Positions 17,820-27,089 of a DNA stretch of 64,000 bases are shown in pieces. Under the pieces are notes generated by a model. It ran no database searches. It saw nothing but the letters and a program-made list of their open reading frames with translations, and was not told the origin of the DNA. How positions within the stretch are numbered: the stretch's first letter is position 1; each line of letters begins with the position of its first letter. This stretch comes from Brevibacterium sp. p3-SID960. GTDB taxonomy: Bacteria > Actinomycetota > Actinomycetes > Actinomycetales > Brevibacteriaceae. The stretch is from NCBI RefSeq assembly GCF_025144725.1, contig NZ_JALXKS010000009.1:1-64000 (forward strand), given 5' to 3'. The position numbers and the translations under genes are program-made.

Positions 17820-19172
17820 ATGGCACAAGCCGCACGCCTGTCCGGATTTCCCGAGTGGCTGCCCGCTGACCGCATTGTCGAGGAGCGGGTCATCGACCTG
17901 CTCAAGCACACCTTCGAGCTCAACGGCTATGCGGCGCTGCATACGCGTGCCGTCGAACCGCTCAGCGCCCTGGCCAAGGACGGTGAGATCGACAAGGAGA
18001 TCTTCGCCGTGTCCCGGCTGCACGGCGACCCGTCTGACTCCCGCAATCCGATGGGCCTGCACTTCGACCTGACCGTGCCCTTCGCCCGCTACGTCGTCGA
18101 GAACGCCGGCCACCTGTCGTTCCCGTTCAAGCGCTACCAGATCCAGCCGGTGTGGCGCGGTGAGCGCCCCCAGGACGGGCGTTTCCGCGAGTTCATCCAA
18201 GCCGACATCGATGTCGTCGCCGAGGACAGCCTCGCCGACCACTTCGAGGTCGAAGTCCCGCTGGTGATGGCACAGGCTTTCGACGCGCTGCGCGAACTCG
18301 GTGTGCCTCCGGTCAGAATCCTGGCCAACAACCGCAAGCTGCTCGAGGGGTTTGCCCGCGGCCTGGGCCTGGACGACATCCCGGAGGTGCTGCGAAGCCT
18401 CGACAAGTACGACAAGATCGGCCCCGAGCGGGTCGGCGAGCTGCTCGCATCCGAGTGCGGTGCCTCAGCAGCCCAGCAGCAGGCGCTGCTGAAGCTGGCG
18501 GCCATCGAAGCCGACACCTCGTCGTTCGCTGATGAGGTCCTCGCCCTCGGGGTGACGGACCCGCTGCTCGATGAGGGACTCGAATCCCTCGTCCGGCTCA
18601 TCGATGCCGCCCACCTCATCCAGCCGGGCGTCGTCGTCGCCCAGCTCAAGATCGCCCGCGGCCTGGACTACTACACCGGTTCGGTGTACGAGACCCAGCT
18701 GCTCGGCCACGAATCGCTCGGCTCGGTGTGCTCCGGGGGCCGTTACGACTCCCTGGCCTCCAACGGCAAGAAGACCTATCCCGGCGTCGGTATCTCACTG
18801 GGCGTCTCTCGGCTGATGTCGCGCCTAGTCGGCAGGAACCGGATGCTGGCAGCGACCCGGTCCGTGCCGACAGCCGTGCTCATCGCCGTCACCGACGAAA
18901 GCGGCCGCACCGAAGCCGACGCGGTGGCCATGCAGCTGCGCAGCCGCGGCATCCCGGTCGACGTCGCTCCGGCTGCCAGCAGGTTCGGCAAACAGATCCG
19001 CTTCGCCGACCGCCGCGGCATCCCGTACGTGTGGTTCGTCGACGGTGAGACCGGTCACGAGGTCAAAGACATCCGCTCCGGTGAGCAGGTTTCGGCCGAC
19101 CCCGAGCTGTGGACACCGCCTGCTGAGGACGTGTGGCCGCGGGTCGAACGCTTCGCCGGCGACGAGGCCTGA
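17820..19172 (+). CDS. hisS: Histidyl-tRNA synthetase
   Basis: This class II synthetase charges tRNA-His. The 450-residue product has motif 2 (VWRGERPQDGRFREF), the HisA-type motif LDYYTGSVYE and a C-terminal anticodon-binding domain. Motif 2 ends FIQADIDVV rather than the FHQFGVEV-type string of E. coli HisRS; this marks the distinct branch found in several Micrococcales. The ATG at 17820 is preferred over an upstream in-frame start because AAGGAG lies just ahead and the protein then begins MAQAARLSGFPEWLP, the conserved N-terminus. Confidence 0.95.
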   Translation: MAQAARLSGFPEWLPADRIVEERVIDLLKHTFELNGYAALHTRAVEPLSALAKDGEIDKEIFAVSRLHGDPSDSRNPMGLHFDLTVPFARYVVENAGHLSFPFKRYQIQPVWRGERPQDGRFREFIQADIDVVAEDSLADHFEVEVPLVMAQAFDALRELGVPPVRILANNRKLLEGFARGLGLDDIPEVLRSLDKYDKIGPERVGELLASECGASAAQQQALLKLAAIEADTSSFADEVLALGVTDPLLDEGLESLVRLIDAAHLIQPGVVVAQLKIARGLDYYTGSVYETQLLGHESLGSVCSGGRYDSLASNGKKTYPGVGISLGVSRLMSRLVGRNRMLAATRSVPTAVLIAVTDESGRTEADAVAMQLRSRGIPVDVAPAASRFGKQIRFADRRGIPYVWFVDGETGHEVKDIRSGEQVSADPELWTPPAEDVWPRVERFAGDEA

Positions 19173-19175
19173 GCC

Positions 19176-19215
19176 TCAGCTCTCGCTCTGGACCTTCAGC
19201 TCTCGCCCTGGACCC
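19176..19215. repeat. 20-bp tandem duplication at the 3' end of the ArsR gene
   Basis: TCAGCTCTCGCTCTGGACCT (19176-19195) is followed directly by a copy with two differences (19196-19215). The second copy encodes the last codons and stop of the reverse-strand regulator (VQGES); the first copy would encode the same ending (VQSES) beyond the stop. Confidence 0.75.
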
Positions 19216-19585
19216 GCAGCGGAGCGGCCGTGCGCGGCTCGGGGTCCGGGGCCAGCGAGCCGTCCGGGGCGATGTGGTCGAAGATCTCCGAGACCATCGT
19301 CACCACATGCGGGTCGTCGACGATGTAGAAGATGTGCTTGCCGTCCCGCCGCGAGGACACAAGCCCGGCCAGGCGCATCTTCGCCAGATGCTGGGAGACG
19401 ACCTGCACGCTGACCCCGCATTTTCCGGCCAGGCTGCTGACATCGCGCTCCCCGTGGAGCAGATGCCACACGATGAAAAGCCGAGTCGACGAGGACAGCA
19501 TCCGAAACGTCTCGGCAGCGACATCGACCTGGGCGGCAGTCGGCACCTCGGGAACCGCAGTTGTCTGGGGAGTGTCATGAGTCAT
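19196..19585 (-). CDS. ArsR/SmtB-family metal-sensor-like repressor
   Basis: The 129-residue protein has the winged-helix fold of the ArsR family, with recognition helix SVQVVSQHLAKMRLAGLV. Near the C-terminus it carries Asp91-x-His93-x10-His104, the alpha-5 metal site of SmtB/NmtR-type zinc, cobalt or nickel sensors; the fourth ligand position (107) is Pro instead of His/Glu. A His at position 3 is also present, as in NmtR. No metal transporter is adjacent, so the regulated gene may be itself or lie elsewhere. Divergent from aspS, with inverted repeats in the shared gap. A GAAAGG lies 13 bases before the ATG, a rather long spacing. Confidence 0.85.
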   Translation of the reverse strand: MTHDTPQTTAVPEVPTAAQVDVAAETFRMLSSSTRLFIVWHLLHGERDVSSLAGKCGVSVQVVSQHLAKMRLAGLVSSRRDGKHIFYIVDDPHVVTMVSEIFDHIAPDGSLAPDPEPRTAAPLRVQGES

Positions 19586-19616
19586 CTGCAGCGTCCAGCC
19601 TTTCCATGAGTACCGC

Positions 19617-19639
19617 GCACTATGTGACTATCATGGTGC
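19617..19639. promoter_or_regulatory. Candidate ArsR operator in the divergent gap
   Basis: GCACTATG and CATGGTGC (7 of 8 matching) are spaced by 7 bases in the gap between the regulator and aspS. Size and position fit an ArsR-family operator controlling the regulator's own promoter. Confidence 0.5.
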
Positions 19640-19647
19640 AAGCGCAG

Positions 19648-19676
19648 GGTCTGCACACCATCTGTGCCTGCAGACC
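19648..19676 (+). promoter_or_regulatory. Hairpin in the aspS leader
   Basis: GGTCT-GCACA (19648-19657) pairs with TGTGC (19663-19667) and AGACC (19672-19676) around a CCATC loop, with a 4-base bulge. Equivalently, GGTCTGCA and TGCAGACC are perfect 8-bp inverted repeats. It lies about 24 bases ahead of the aspS ribosome site; role unknown. Confidence 0.5.
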
Positions 19677-19714
19677 AGAATCCCAGTCCTCACATCATGA
19701 AGGAGCCCCACCCC

Positions 19715-21493
19715 ATGCTACGCACCCGTGAGGCGGCCACCCTCGGCACGCCCGACATCGACAGCACCGTCACCCTCACCGGATGGGTCGACCGGCGCCG
19801 TGACCACGGGGGAGTGGCCTTCATCGACCTGCGCGACTCATCGGGCATCGTGCAGGTCGTCGTGCGCGAAGACGTCGCCGACAAGCTGCGCAACGAAACC
19901 GTCATTCAGGTCACCGGCACCGTCGCCGCCCGCCCGGAGGGGAACACCAATGCCGGACTGGCCACCGGCGAGATCGAAGTCATCGACACCGCGGTCACCG
20001 TGCTCTCGCAGGCGGCACCGCTGCCGTTCCAGGTCTCCGACCATGCCGAGGATTCCGGCACCGTCGGCGAGGAGGTCCGCCTCAAGCACCGGTACCTCGA
20101 CCTGCGCCGCAGCGAACCGGCCCGCATCATCCGCCTGCGCTCCGAAGCCAACAAGGCCGCCCGCCGGGTGCTCGATGAGCACCGGTACATCGAAGTCGAA
20201 ACCCCGACGATGACCCGGTCGACCCCTGAGGGCGCCCGCGACTTCGTCGTGCCCGCCCGCCTGCGCCCGGGCTCCTGGTACGCGCTGCCCCAGTCGCCGC
20301 AGCTGTTCAAGCAGCTGCTGCAGGTCGGCGGCATCGAACGCTATTACCAGCTCGCCCGCTGCTACCGCGATGAGGACTTCCGCGCCGACCGTCAGCCGGA
20401 GTTCACCCAGCTCGACATCGAGGCCTCCTTCGTCGAACAGGACGACATCATCGCGTTGGCCGAAGACGTCCTCGCTGCGCTCTGGGAGCTCATCGGCCAC
20501 ACCATCGAGACGCCGATCCCGCGCATGCCCTATTGGGAGGCCATGGAGCGCTACGGCACCGACAAGCCCGACCTGCGTTTCGACATCGAGCTGACCGACC
20601 TGACCGAGTACTTCGCCGACACCCCGTTCCGCGTCTTCCAGGCTCCCTACGTCGGCGCCGTCGTCTACCCCGGCGGCGGGTCGCTGCCGCGCCGTCAGCT
20701 CGACGGCTGGCAGGACTGGGCCCGCCAGCGCGGCGCCAAGGGCCTGGCCTATGTGCTCCTCGGCGAAGACGGCACGCTCGGCGGCCCGGTGGCCAAGAAC
20801 ATCTCCGAGGAGGAGAAGGCCGGCCTGGCAGAAAAGGTCGGCGCGCAGCCGGGCGATGCGATCTTCTTCGCCGCCGACAAGCCGGCAGCCGCCCGCGCGC
20901 TGCTCGGCGCCGCCCGCAACGAGATCGCCGAGCGCACCGGCCTCATCAAGGACGGCGACTGGTCGTTCGTGTGGATCGTCGACGCCCCGGTCTTCGAACC
21001 GGCCGAAGACGCCGTGGCAGCCGGTGACGTCGCCGTCGGCGAAGGCACGTGGACGGCCGTCCACCACGCCTTCACCGCTCCGAAGCCCGAGTACCTCGAC
21101 ACCTTCGACACCGATCCCGGTGCGGCTCTGGCCAGCGCCTACGACATCGTCTGCAACGGCAACGAGATCGGCGGCGGTTCGCTGCGCATCCACCGCCCCG
21201 AGGTCCAGCAGCGGGTCTTCGACGTCATGGGAATCTCGCAGGAGGAAGCACAGGAGAAGTTCGGCTTCCTGCTCGAAGCGCTGAGCTTCGGTGCACCCCC
21301 GCACGGCGGCATCGCCTTCGGCTGGGACCGGATCGTCGCGCTGCTGGCCGGCACCGACTCGATCCGGGAAGTCATCGCCTTCCCCAAGACCGGAGGCGGA
21401 TACGACCCGCTCACCGACGCGCCAGCGCCGATCACTGCCGAACAGCGCGCCGAGGCAGGGGTCGATCAGGACCCTGACGCCGAGGACGAATGA
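19715..21493 (+). CDS. aspS: Aspartyl-tRNA synthetase
   Basis: This bacterial-type class II synthetase has an N-terminal OB-fold anticodon domain (about 1-110), the catalytic core with the bacterial GAD insertion, and motif 3 ([12 protein letters not shown]). The ATG at 19715 is chosen because AAGGAG ends 9 bases upstream and gives 592 residues starting MLRTREAA, the usual length. An in-frame GTG at 19664 would put 17 unrelated residues in front. The last four bases overlap rarA. Whether it also charges tRNA-Asn cannot be told, as no asnS or gat genes are in view. Confidence 0.96.
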   Translation: MLRTREAATLGTPDIDSTVTLTGWVDRRRDHGGVAFIDLRDSSGIVQVVVREDVADKLRNETVIQVTGTVAARPEGNTNAGLATGEIEVIDTAVTVLSQAAPLPFQVSDHAEDSGTVGEEVRLKHRYLDLRRSEPARIIRLRSEANKAARRVLDEHRYIEVETPTMTRSTPEGARDFVVPARLRPGSWYALPQSPQLFKQLLQVGGIERYYQLARCYRDEDFRADRQPEFTQLDIEASFVEQDDIIALAEDVLAALWELIGHTIETPIPRMPYWEAMERYGTDKPDLRFDIELTDLTEYFADTPFRVFQAPYVGAVVYPGGGSLPRRQLDGWQDWARQRGAKGLAYVLLGEDGTLGGPVAKNISEEEKAGLAEKVGAQPGDAIFFAADKPAAARALLGAARNEIAERTGLIKDGDWSFVWIVDAPVFEPAEDAVAAGDVAVGEGTWTAVHHAFTAPKPEYLDTFDTDPGAALASAYDIVCNGNEIGGGSLRIHRPEVQQRVFDVMGISQEEAQEKFGFLLEALSFGAPPHGGIAFGWDRIVALLAGTDSIREVIAFPKTGGGYDPLTDAPAPITAEQRAEAGVDQDPDAEDE

Positions 21494-22929
21494 GCGACCT
21501 GTTCTCATCCGCCAACGAGGCGGCTGCCGGTGCCGATGAGGCACCGGCGGCCGCCTCTGGCACCGATCCCGAAAGCACCGGCGGCGGGCTGCTGAGCACA
21601 GAGGACCTGAGCGGCGTCAGCGCCCTGGACCCGCTGGCGGTGCGGATGCGCCCGCGCACTATCGACGAGATCGTCGGCCAGGAGCACCTGACCGCTCCCG
21701 GCTCACCGCTGCACCAGCTCGCCGAAGCCCGCACCGGGGCTCGTGCCGGCGCCACCTCGGTGATCCTGTGGGGCCCGCCGGGAGTGGGCAAGACGACGAT
21801 CGCCCACGTCATCTCGCACAGCCCCAACCGCACATTCGTCGAACTCTCGGCGATCACCGCAGGTGTCAAGGACGTCCGCCAGGTCATCGAGAACGCTCGC
21901 AACGACCGGGAGCTCTATCAGCGCACCACGGTGCTGTTCCTCGATGAGATCCACCGCTTCTCCAAAGCCCAGCAGGACGCCCTGCTGCCGGCCGTGGAGA
22001 ACCGGCTCGTCGTCCTCATCGCCGCCACCACGGAGAACCCGTCGTTCTCCGTCATCGCCCCGCTCGTCTCCCGCTCACTCGTCCTGACCCTCAAACCGCT
22101 GACCGACGAGGGCGTCGCTCAGCTCATCGACCGGGCGCTGGAGTCCCCGCGGGGGCTGGCCGGCACTTTCACCCTCGAGGACGACGCCCGCGACTACATC
22201 GTCCAGGTCGCCTCCGGCGACGGCCGGCGGGCGCTGACCGTCCTCGAAGCCGCGGCTGCCAGCGCGCGGGCCACCGCCGGCAGTGATGAGATCACCGCCA
22301 TCACCCGGGAGCAGGCCGCCGAATCGGCTAACCAGGCTGTCGTGCGCTACGACCGGGCAGGCGATCAGCACTACGACGTCATCTCCGCATTCATCAAATC
22401 GATCCGCGGCTCCGACCCCGACGCCGCACTGCACTACCTGGCCCGGATGATCGTCGCCGGTGAGGACCCCAGGTTCATCGCCCGGCGCATCGTCATCGCC
22501 GCCGCTGAGGACATCGGCATGGCCGACCCGCAGGCGCTCCCGCTGGCCGTTGCCGCACAGACCGCCGTCGAGCGCATCGGCATGCCCGAAGGCCGCATCC
22601 CGCTGGCCGAAGCGGTCGTCTACCTCGCATGCGCCCCGAAGTCGAACGCCTCCTACACCGCCATCGACGCTGCGATCGCCGATGTCAGAGCAGGCAGGGC
22701 AGGCGAGGTTCCTCTGCACCTGCGCGACGCCCACTACCCAGGCGCGAAAGCCCTCGGGCACGGCGCCGACTACAAGTACGCCCACAGCTACCCGCACTCC
22801 GTTGCCGCCCAAGAGCACCTGCCCGAGTCGCTGGCCGGCGTGCAGTACTACTCGCCGACGGCGAACGGTGCTGAGAAGGGCATGGCGGAGCGCCTGGCAG
22901 CGATCGCCCGGCTGCGCTCCGGTCAGTGA
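21490..22929 (+). CDS. rarA: Replication-associated recombination protein A (RarA/MgsA AAA+ ATPase)
   Basis: RarA is a clamp-loader-like AAA+ ATPase that acts at stalled forks. Walker A is at 95-102 (GPPGVGKT) and Walker B is LFLDEIHRF. The C-terminal half has the family tetramerisation region ([24 protein letters not shown] spread over about 296-320) and the MgsA C-terminal motif DYKYAHSYP. The first 45 residues are low-complexity Ala/Gly/Ser. 479 residues; coupled to aspS by ATGA. Confidence 0.95.
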   Translation: MSDLFSSANEAAAGADEAPAAASGTDPESTGGGLLSTEDLSGVSALDPLAVRMRPRTIDEIVGQEHLTAPGSPLHQLAEARTGARAGATSVILWGPPGVGKTTIAHVISHSPNRTFVELSAITAGVKDVRQVIENARNDRELYQRTTVLFLDEIHRFSKAQQDALLPAVENRLVVLIAATTENPSFSVIAPLVSRSLVLTLKPLTDEGVAQLIDRALESPRGLAGTFTLEDDARDYIVQVASGDGRRALTVLEAAAASARATAGSDEITAITREQAAESANQAVVRYDRAGDQHYDVISAFIKSIRGSDPDAALHYLARMIVAGEDPRFIARRIVIAAAEDIGMADPQALPLAVAAQTAVERIGMPEGRIPLAEAVVYLACAPKSNASYTAIDAAIADVRAGRAGEVPLHLRDAHYPGAKALGHGADYKYAHSYPHSVAAQEHLPESLAGVQYYSPTANGAEKGMAERLAAIARLRSGQ

Positions 22930-22961
22930 GGCCGATCATACGACCTCATGCTCATTCCCAT

Positions 22962-22991
22962 TTGCCCTGCACGTCCGACAGCCGGTAGGGT
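22962..22991 (+). promoter_or_regulatory. Probable rpsD promoter
   Basis: TTGCCC (22962-22967) and TAGGGT (22986-22991) are separated by 18 bases, in the 229-base gap after rarA. The transcript would have a leader of about 160 bases. Confidence 0.5.
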
Positions 22992-23037
22992 AGTGCGGTG
23001 CTGTGCCTGGCCGAAATCGGCTGCAGGGCGGTCGATG

Positions 23038-23057
23038 GGCTCCGGTCTCGCGGAGCC
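23038..23057 (+). promoter_or_regulatory. Hairpin in the rpsD leader
   Basis: GGCTCC and GGAGCC form a 6-bp perfect stem around an 8-base loop, about 100 bases ahead of the rpsD start. S4 represses its own mRNA in other bacteria, so a protein-binding leader is plausible but unproven here. Confidence 0.35.
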
Positions 23058-23158
23058 GATCCTCTTTCCACACGCGGAAACAGCAGCCTCCAGGCTGACC
23101 GAGACACCCGCTGGCGCGGGATCAGCGGAGGCAGAAGAAACACGAAAGGTTGGCATCC

Positions 23159-23785
23159 ATGCCTGCACCCGCACGTTCGCGCCGCCAGGTCCGCCTCTCG
23201 CGGTCCCTGGGACTGCCGCTGACTCCGAAGGCCGAGAAGTACTTCGAGCGCCGCCCGTACCCGCCCGGTGAGCACGGCCGCGCCCGCCGCCGCAACGACA
23301 GCGACTACTCGGTGCGCCTGAAGGAGAAGCAGCGTCTGCGCGCCCAGTACAACATCCGCGAAGCCCAGATGCTCAAGGTCTACAAGGAGGCCCGCCGCGA
23401 GCAGGGTCTGACCGGTGAGAACCTCGTCGAGCTCCTCGAGATGCGTCTCGACGCACTCGTGCTGCGCGCCGGCTTCGCCCGCACCATCCAGCAGGCCCGC
23501 CAGTTCGTTGTGCACCGCCACATCATGGTCGACGGCCAGCGCGTCGATCGTCCGTCCTTCCGCGTCAAGGAAGGCCAGATGATCCACGTGCACCAGAAGT
23601 CCGCCGAGATGGAGCCCTTCCAGATCGCGGCTGCCGGCGGTCACCGCGACGTCCTGCCGGCCGTCCCGGGCTACCTCAAGGTCGACCTCGAAGCCCTGCA
23701 GGCGACGCTGCTGCGCCGCCCGAAGCGCGAAGAGGTTCCGATCACCTGTGACATCCAGCTCGTGGTCGAGTACTACTCACGCTGA
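23159..23785 (+). CDS. rpsD: 30S ribosomal protein S4
   Basis: S4 nucleates assembly of the small ribosomal subunit by binding 16S rRNA. The 208-residue product lacks the zinc-binding cysteines of the C+ type and starts [18 protein letters not shown], as in Micrococcales. The S4 RNA-binding domain is in the middle ([20 protein letters not shown]). The ATG at 23159 has GAAAGG upstream; a TTG nine bases earlier overlaps that spacer and is unlikely. It stands alone with its own leader and a strong terminator. Confidence 0.97.
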   Translation: MPAPARSRRQVRLSRSLGLPLTPKAEKYFERRPYPPGEHGRARRRNDSDYSVRLKEKQRLRAQYNIREAQMLKVYKEARREQGLTGENLVELLEMRLDALVLRAGFARTIQQARQFVVHRHIMVDGQRVDRPSFRVKEGQMIHVHQKSAEMEPFQIAAAGGHRDVLPAVPGYLKVDLEALQATLLRRPKREEVPITCDIQLVVEYYSR

Positions 23786-23794
23786 TCCACCGCC

Positions 23795-23811
23795 TGCGCA
23801 GACCCTGCGCA
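23795..23811 (+). repeat. Small hairpin before the rpsD terminator
   Basis: TGCGCAG and CTGCGCA pair perfectly around a 3-base loop (ACC), 10 bases after the rpsD stop and 7 bases ahead of the main terminator stem. Confidence 0.5.
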
Positions 23812-23817
23812 GCACCT

Positions 23818-23860
23818 CCTGCCCGGGTGTTCGCCACTGCGAATGCCCGGGCAGGTTTGT
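23818..23860 (+). terminator. Rho-independent terminator after rpsD
   Basis: CCTGCCCGGG pairs with CCCGGGCAGG; the inner bases TGTTCGC/GCGAATG extend the stem to about 17 bp with two wobbles around a CACT loop. TTTGT follows. This is the clearest terminator in the window. Confidence 0.85.
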
Positions 23861-23865
23861 ATGAT
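23860..23865 (+). promoter_or_regulatory. Probable -10 box for alaS
   Basis: TATGAT begins at the last T of the rpsD terminator tail and matches the -10 consensus well. Leader of about 85 bases to the alaS ATG. Confidence 0.5.
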
Positions 23866-23954
23866 GGCGCAGGAGGAACGCTCCGCGCCCGAGGCGCCGG
23901 CCACCGGCCGTGATCGCCACCCGCCTGACCCCGCAACAGTTTCGAAAGGTACGC

Positions 23955-26612
23955 ATGAAGACTGCAGAGATCAAAAGGCGCTGGCTCGAGTACTTCGCCG
24001 CCAACGGCCACACCGTCGTGCCGTCAGCGTCGGTGATCAGCAGCGACCCGACGATCCTGTTCAACATCGCCGGCATGGTGCAGTTCATCCCGTACCTCTC
24101 CGGCCGCGAACCGGCCCCGTACCCGCGGGCGACGAGCGTGCAGAAGTGCGTGCGCACCCAGGACATCGAGGAAGTCGGCAAGACCACCCGCCACGGCACG
24201 TTCTTTCAGATGAACGGCAACTTCTCCTTCGGCGACTACTTCAAGGACGACGCGATCCGCTTCGCCTGGGGACTGCTGACGAACTCCGAGGCCGACGGCG
24301 GACTCGGCTTCGACCCCGGCCGGCTGTGGGCGACCGTGCACGCCGATGACGCCGAAACCATCGACCTGTGGCTGGAGAACACGTCGATCCCAGCCGAGCG
24401 GATCCAGACGCGCGGCAGCGAGGACAACTTCTGGCACACCGGACAGCCCGGCCCCGGCGGCTACTGCTCGGAGATCTACTACGACCGCGGCCCGGCCTAC
24501 GGCGCCGAAGGCGGCCCGGTGGCCGACGAGGACCGCTACATCGAGATCTGGAACCTCGTGTTCATGGAGTTCGCGCTCTCCGAGGTCCGCTCCAAGGTCG
24601 ACTTCACCATCGAGAAGGAGCTGCCGGCCAAGAACATCGACACCGGCATGGGCCTGGAGCGCGTCGCCTTCCTCAAGCAGGGCGTCGAGAACATGTACGA
24701 GATCGACGAGGTCTACCCCGTCATCGACGCCGCCTCGGCGCTGTCGGGCCGAAAGTACGGCGAGAACGAGGAAGACGATGTGCGCATGCGCGTCGTCGCC
24801 GACCACGTCCGTTCGGCCCTCATCATCATCGGCGACGGCGTGCGTCCGGCCAACGAGGGCCGCGGCTACATCCTGCGCCGCCTGCTGCGTCGCGCGGTGC
24901 GCGCGATGCGCCTGCTCGGCGTGACCGAAGCGGTGCTGCCGACCCTGCTGCCGGTGTCGAAGGACGCGATGAAGGACTCCTACCCGGAGCTGGAGACTGA
25001 CTTCGACCGCATCTCGCGCATCGCCTACGCCGAGGAGACTGCATTCCTGCGCACCCTCGAATCCGGCACCCAGCTGCTCGGCCGCTCCGTCGACGCCGTC
25101 GGCGAGGGCGGCACCATCAGCGGCGATGTCGCCTTCGCCCTGCACGACACACACGGCTTCCCGATCGACATGACCCTCGAGATGGCCGCCGAACACGGCG
25201 TGTCTGTCGACGAGGAGGGCTTCGCAGCACTCATGGCCGAACAGCGACAGCGCGCCAAGGCCGATGCCAAGGCCCGCAAGGGCGGCCTCCACACCGACCT
25301 GTCGGCCTACTCCGCGCTGCTCGAAGAGGGCTCGACCGAATTCATCGGCTACGACAACCTCACCGCCGACTCCCGGATCCGCGGCGTCGTCGCGGCAGGG
25401 GAGAACGTCGAGTCCGCCGAATCCGGTGACGAAGTCGACGTCGTCCTCGACGTCACCCCCTTCTACGCCGAATCCGGCGGCCAGAAGGCTGACGTCGGCA
25501 TCATCCGCGGTGACGGCTTCGTCGCTGAGGTCCTCGATGTGCAGAACCCGCTCAAGGGCCTGCCGGCCCACCGGGTTCGGATCGCCGAAGGCGCCCTGCA
25601 CCCCGGGTCCGAGGTGCACGCCGAGGTGGATGCCGGCCACCGTTTCCAAGCCGCCCAGGCCCACTCGGCCACCCACCTCATCCACGCCGCGCTGCGCGAG
25701 GTGCTCGGCTCGAACGCCGTGCAGGCCGGTTCGCTCAACCAGCCCGGCTACATGCGCTTCGACTACTCCTTCCCGGAGGCCCCCTCGGCTGCCGCACGGG
25801 CCGAGATCGAGGACGCGGCCAACATCGCCGTGCGCGACAACCTCGACGTTGCGTACGAGTACATGCCCTTCGAGGATGCCAAACGCTCCGGCGCCCTCGC
25901 ACTGTTCGGCGAGAAGTACCCCGACATCGTGCGCGTCGTCGACATCGGCGGCCCGTTCTCCCGCGAACTGTGCGGCGGCACCCACGTGCTGCGCACCACC
26001 GAAGTCGGCCCGATTTCGGTCGTCTCCGAAGCGTCCGTCGGCTCCGGCACCCGCCGCATCGAGGCAACCGTCGGCCTGAGCGCCTTCCGCGAACTGGCCA
26101 AGGAACGCACGATCGTGCAGTCTCTGTCCGACATGCTCAAGGTGCCCGGCCCCGATGTCATCGATCGCGTCTCCGGGCTGCTGGCCAAAATCAAGGAAGC
26201 CGAGCGGACCATCGCCAAGCTCAACCAGCAACAGGTGCTCGCCGCTGCCGGGACCGCCGTGGAGTCCGCTGAGCGGATCGGCGAGATCGTCTTCAGCGGC
26301 ACCGAACTCGGCGAAGTCTCCTCCGGAGACGATGTGCGCTCCTTCGTCCAGGACGTGCGCAACCGCCTCGGATCCGAAGCCGCCGTCGTCGCTGCGATCG
26401 GCAACGCAGGCGGCAAGCCCAGCGTCGTCGTCGGACTCAATGACGCCGCACGCGAGGCCGGATACAAGGCCGGCGACCTCGTCAAGACCGCCTGCCAGAT
26501 ACTCGGCGGTGGAGGCGGCGGACGGCCCGACCTCGCCCAGGGCGGCGGCACCGACCTGAGCAAGGCGGCCGAGGCACTGGCCGCCCTGCGCCGCGAACTC
26601 GGAGCCGCATAG
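23955..26612 (+). CDS. alaS: Alanyl-tRNA synthetase
   Basis: AlaRS charges tRNA-Ala and clears mischarged Ser/Gly. The 885-residue product has the catalytic core at the N-terminus, an editing domain with SATHLIH (near 572) and Cys673/His677 in CGGTH, and the glycine-rich C-Ala domain at the end (GGGGGGRPDLAQGGG). The ATG at 23955 has GAAAGG about 6 bases upstream and gives the conserved MKTAEIKRRWLEYF start. The final base of the stop is the first base of the ruvX GTG. Confidence 0.97.
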   Translation: MKTAEIKRRWLEYFAANGHTVVPSASVISSDPTILFNIAGMVQFIPYLSGREPAPYPRATSVQKCVRTQDIEEVGKTTRHGTFFQMNGNFSFGDYFKDDAIRFAWGLLTNSEADGGLGFDPGRLWATVHADDAETIDLWLENTSIPAERIQTRGSEDNFWHTGQPGPGGYCSEIYYDRGPAYGAEGGPVADEDRYIEIWNLVFMEFALSEVRSKVDFTIEKELPAKNIDTGMGLERVAFLKQGVENMYEIDEVYPVIDAASALSGRKYGENEEDDVRMRVVADHVRSALIIIGDGVRPANEGRGYILRRLLRRAVRAMRLLGVTEAVLPTLLPVSKDAMKDSYPELETDFDRISRIAYAEETAFLRTLESGTQLLGRSVDAVGEGGTISGDVAFALHDTHGFPIDMTLEMAAEHGVSVDEEGFAALMAEQRQRAKADAKARKGGLHTDLSAYSALLEEGSTEFIGYDNLTADSRIRGVVAAGENVESAESGDEVDVVLDVTPFYAESGGQKADVGIIRGDGFVAEVLDVQNPLKGLPAHRVRIAEGALHPGSEVHAEVDAGHRFQAAQAHSATHLIHAALREVLGSNAVQAGSLNQPGYMRFDYSFPEAPSAAARAEIEDAANIAVRDNLDVAYEYMPFEDAKRSGALALFGEKYPDIVRVVDIGGPFSRELCGGTHVLRTTEVGPISVVSEASVGSGTRRIEATVGLSAFRELAKERTIVQSLSDMLKVPGPDVIDRVSGLLAKIKEAERTIAKLNQQQVLAAAGTAVESAERIGEIVFSGTELGEVSSGDDVRSFVQDVRNRLGSEAAVVAAIGNAGGKPSVVVGLNDAAREAGYKAGDLVKTACQILGGGGGGRPDLAQGGGTDLSKAAEALAALRRELGAA

Positions 26613-27088
26613 TGGCATTCCGCCACGGCCGCAGGCTCGCCCTCGACATCGGCTCGGTGCGCATCGGCGTGGCCCAGTGCGATCCCGACGGGATCCTCGC
26701 CACGCCGCTGACCACCGTGTACCGGCGTGACGGCGATGAGCGCGCACTCACCGAGCTCCACGCGCTCATCGTCGAGCACGAGCCGATCGAGATCATCACC
26801 GGACTGCCGACCTCGCTCGACGGCCAGCAGCGCGCCTCGGCCGGGGCAGCCCGCTCATTTGCGCAGGTCCTTGCAGGTCAGGCCGACATTCCGGTGCGAG
26901 AGGTCGATGAGCGATTCACCACCACCCAGGCGCACGGCGTGTTACAGTCAGCTGGCAGAAGCTCGCGTCAGAGACGCGAGATCGTCGATTCTGTTGCAGC
27001 GGTGATGATCCTGCAGGCGGCGATCGATCAGGAGAAGCGCACCGGCCAGCCCGCCGGCAGCCTCATCGACACGACCGAGGAGCCCTGA
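26612..27088 (+). CDS. ruvX: Putative pre-16S rRNA nuclease RuvX (YqgF)
   Basis: This RNase H-fold protein has LALDIGSVRIGVA near the N-terminus, the catalytic Asp motif of the YqgF family, and E-x-x-TT (VDERFTTTQA) further on. E. coli YqgF matures 16S rRNA 5' ends; resolvase activity was proposed earlier. 158 residues, GTG start overlapping the alaS stop by one base, and the alaS-ruvX-mltG order is standard in Gram-positives. Confidence 0.93.
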   Translation: MAFRHGRRLALDIGSVRIGVAQCDPDGILATPLTTVYRRDGDERALTELHALIVEHEPIEIITGLPTSLDGQQRASAGAARSFAQVLAGQADIPVREVDERFTTTQAHGVLQSAGRSSRQRREIVDSVAAVMILQAAIDQEKRTGQPAGSLIDTTEEP

Positions 27089-27089
27089 G

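Noticed and set aside
24024..26747. Very long open frame on the reverse strand opposite alaS (and similar ones opposite thrS, aspS, metK, priA and others)
   Set aside because: High GC suppresses stop codons in the opposite frames. The translations are low-complexity (rich in G, A, V, D, R), match no family, and lie fully across well-identified genes.
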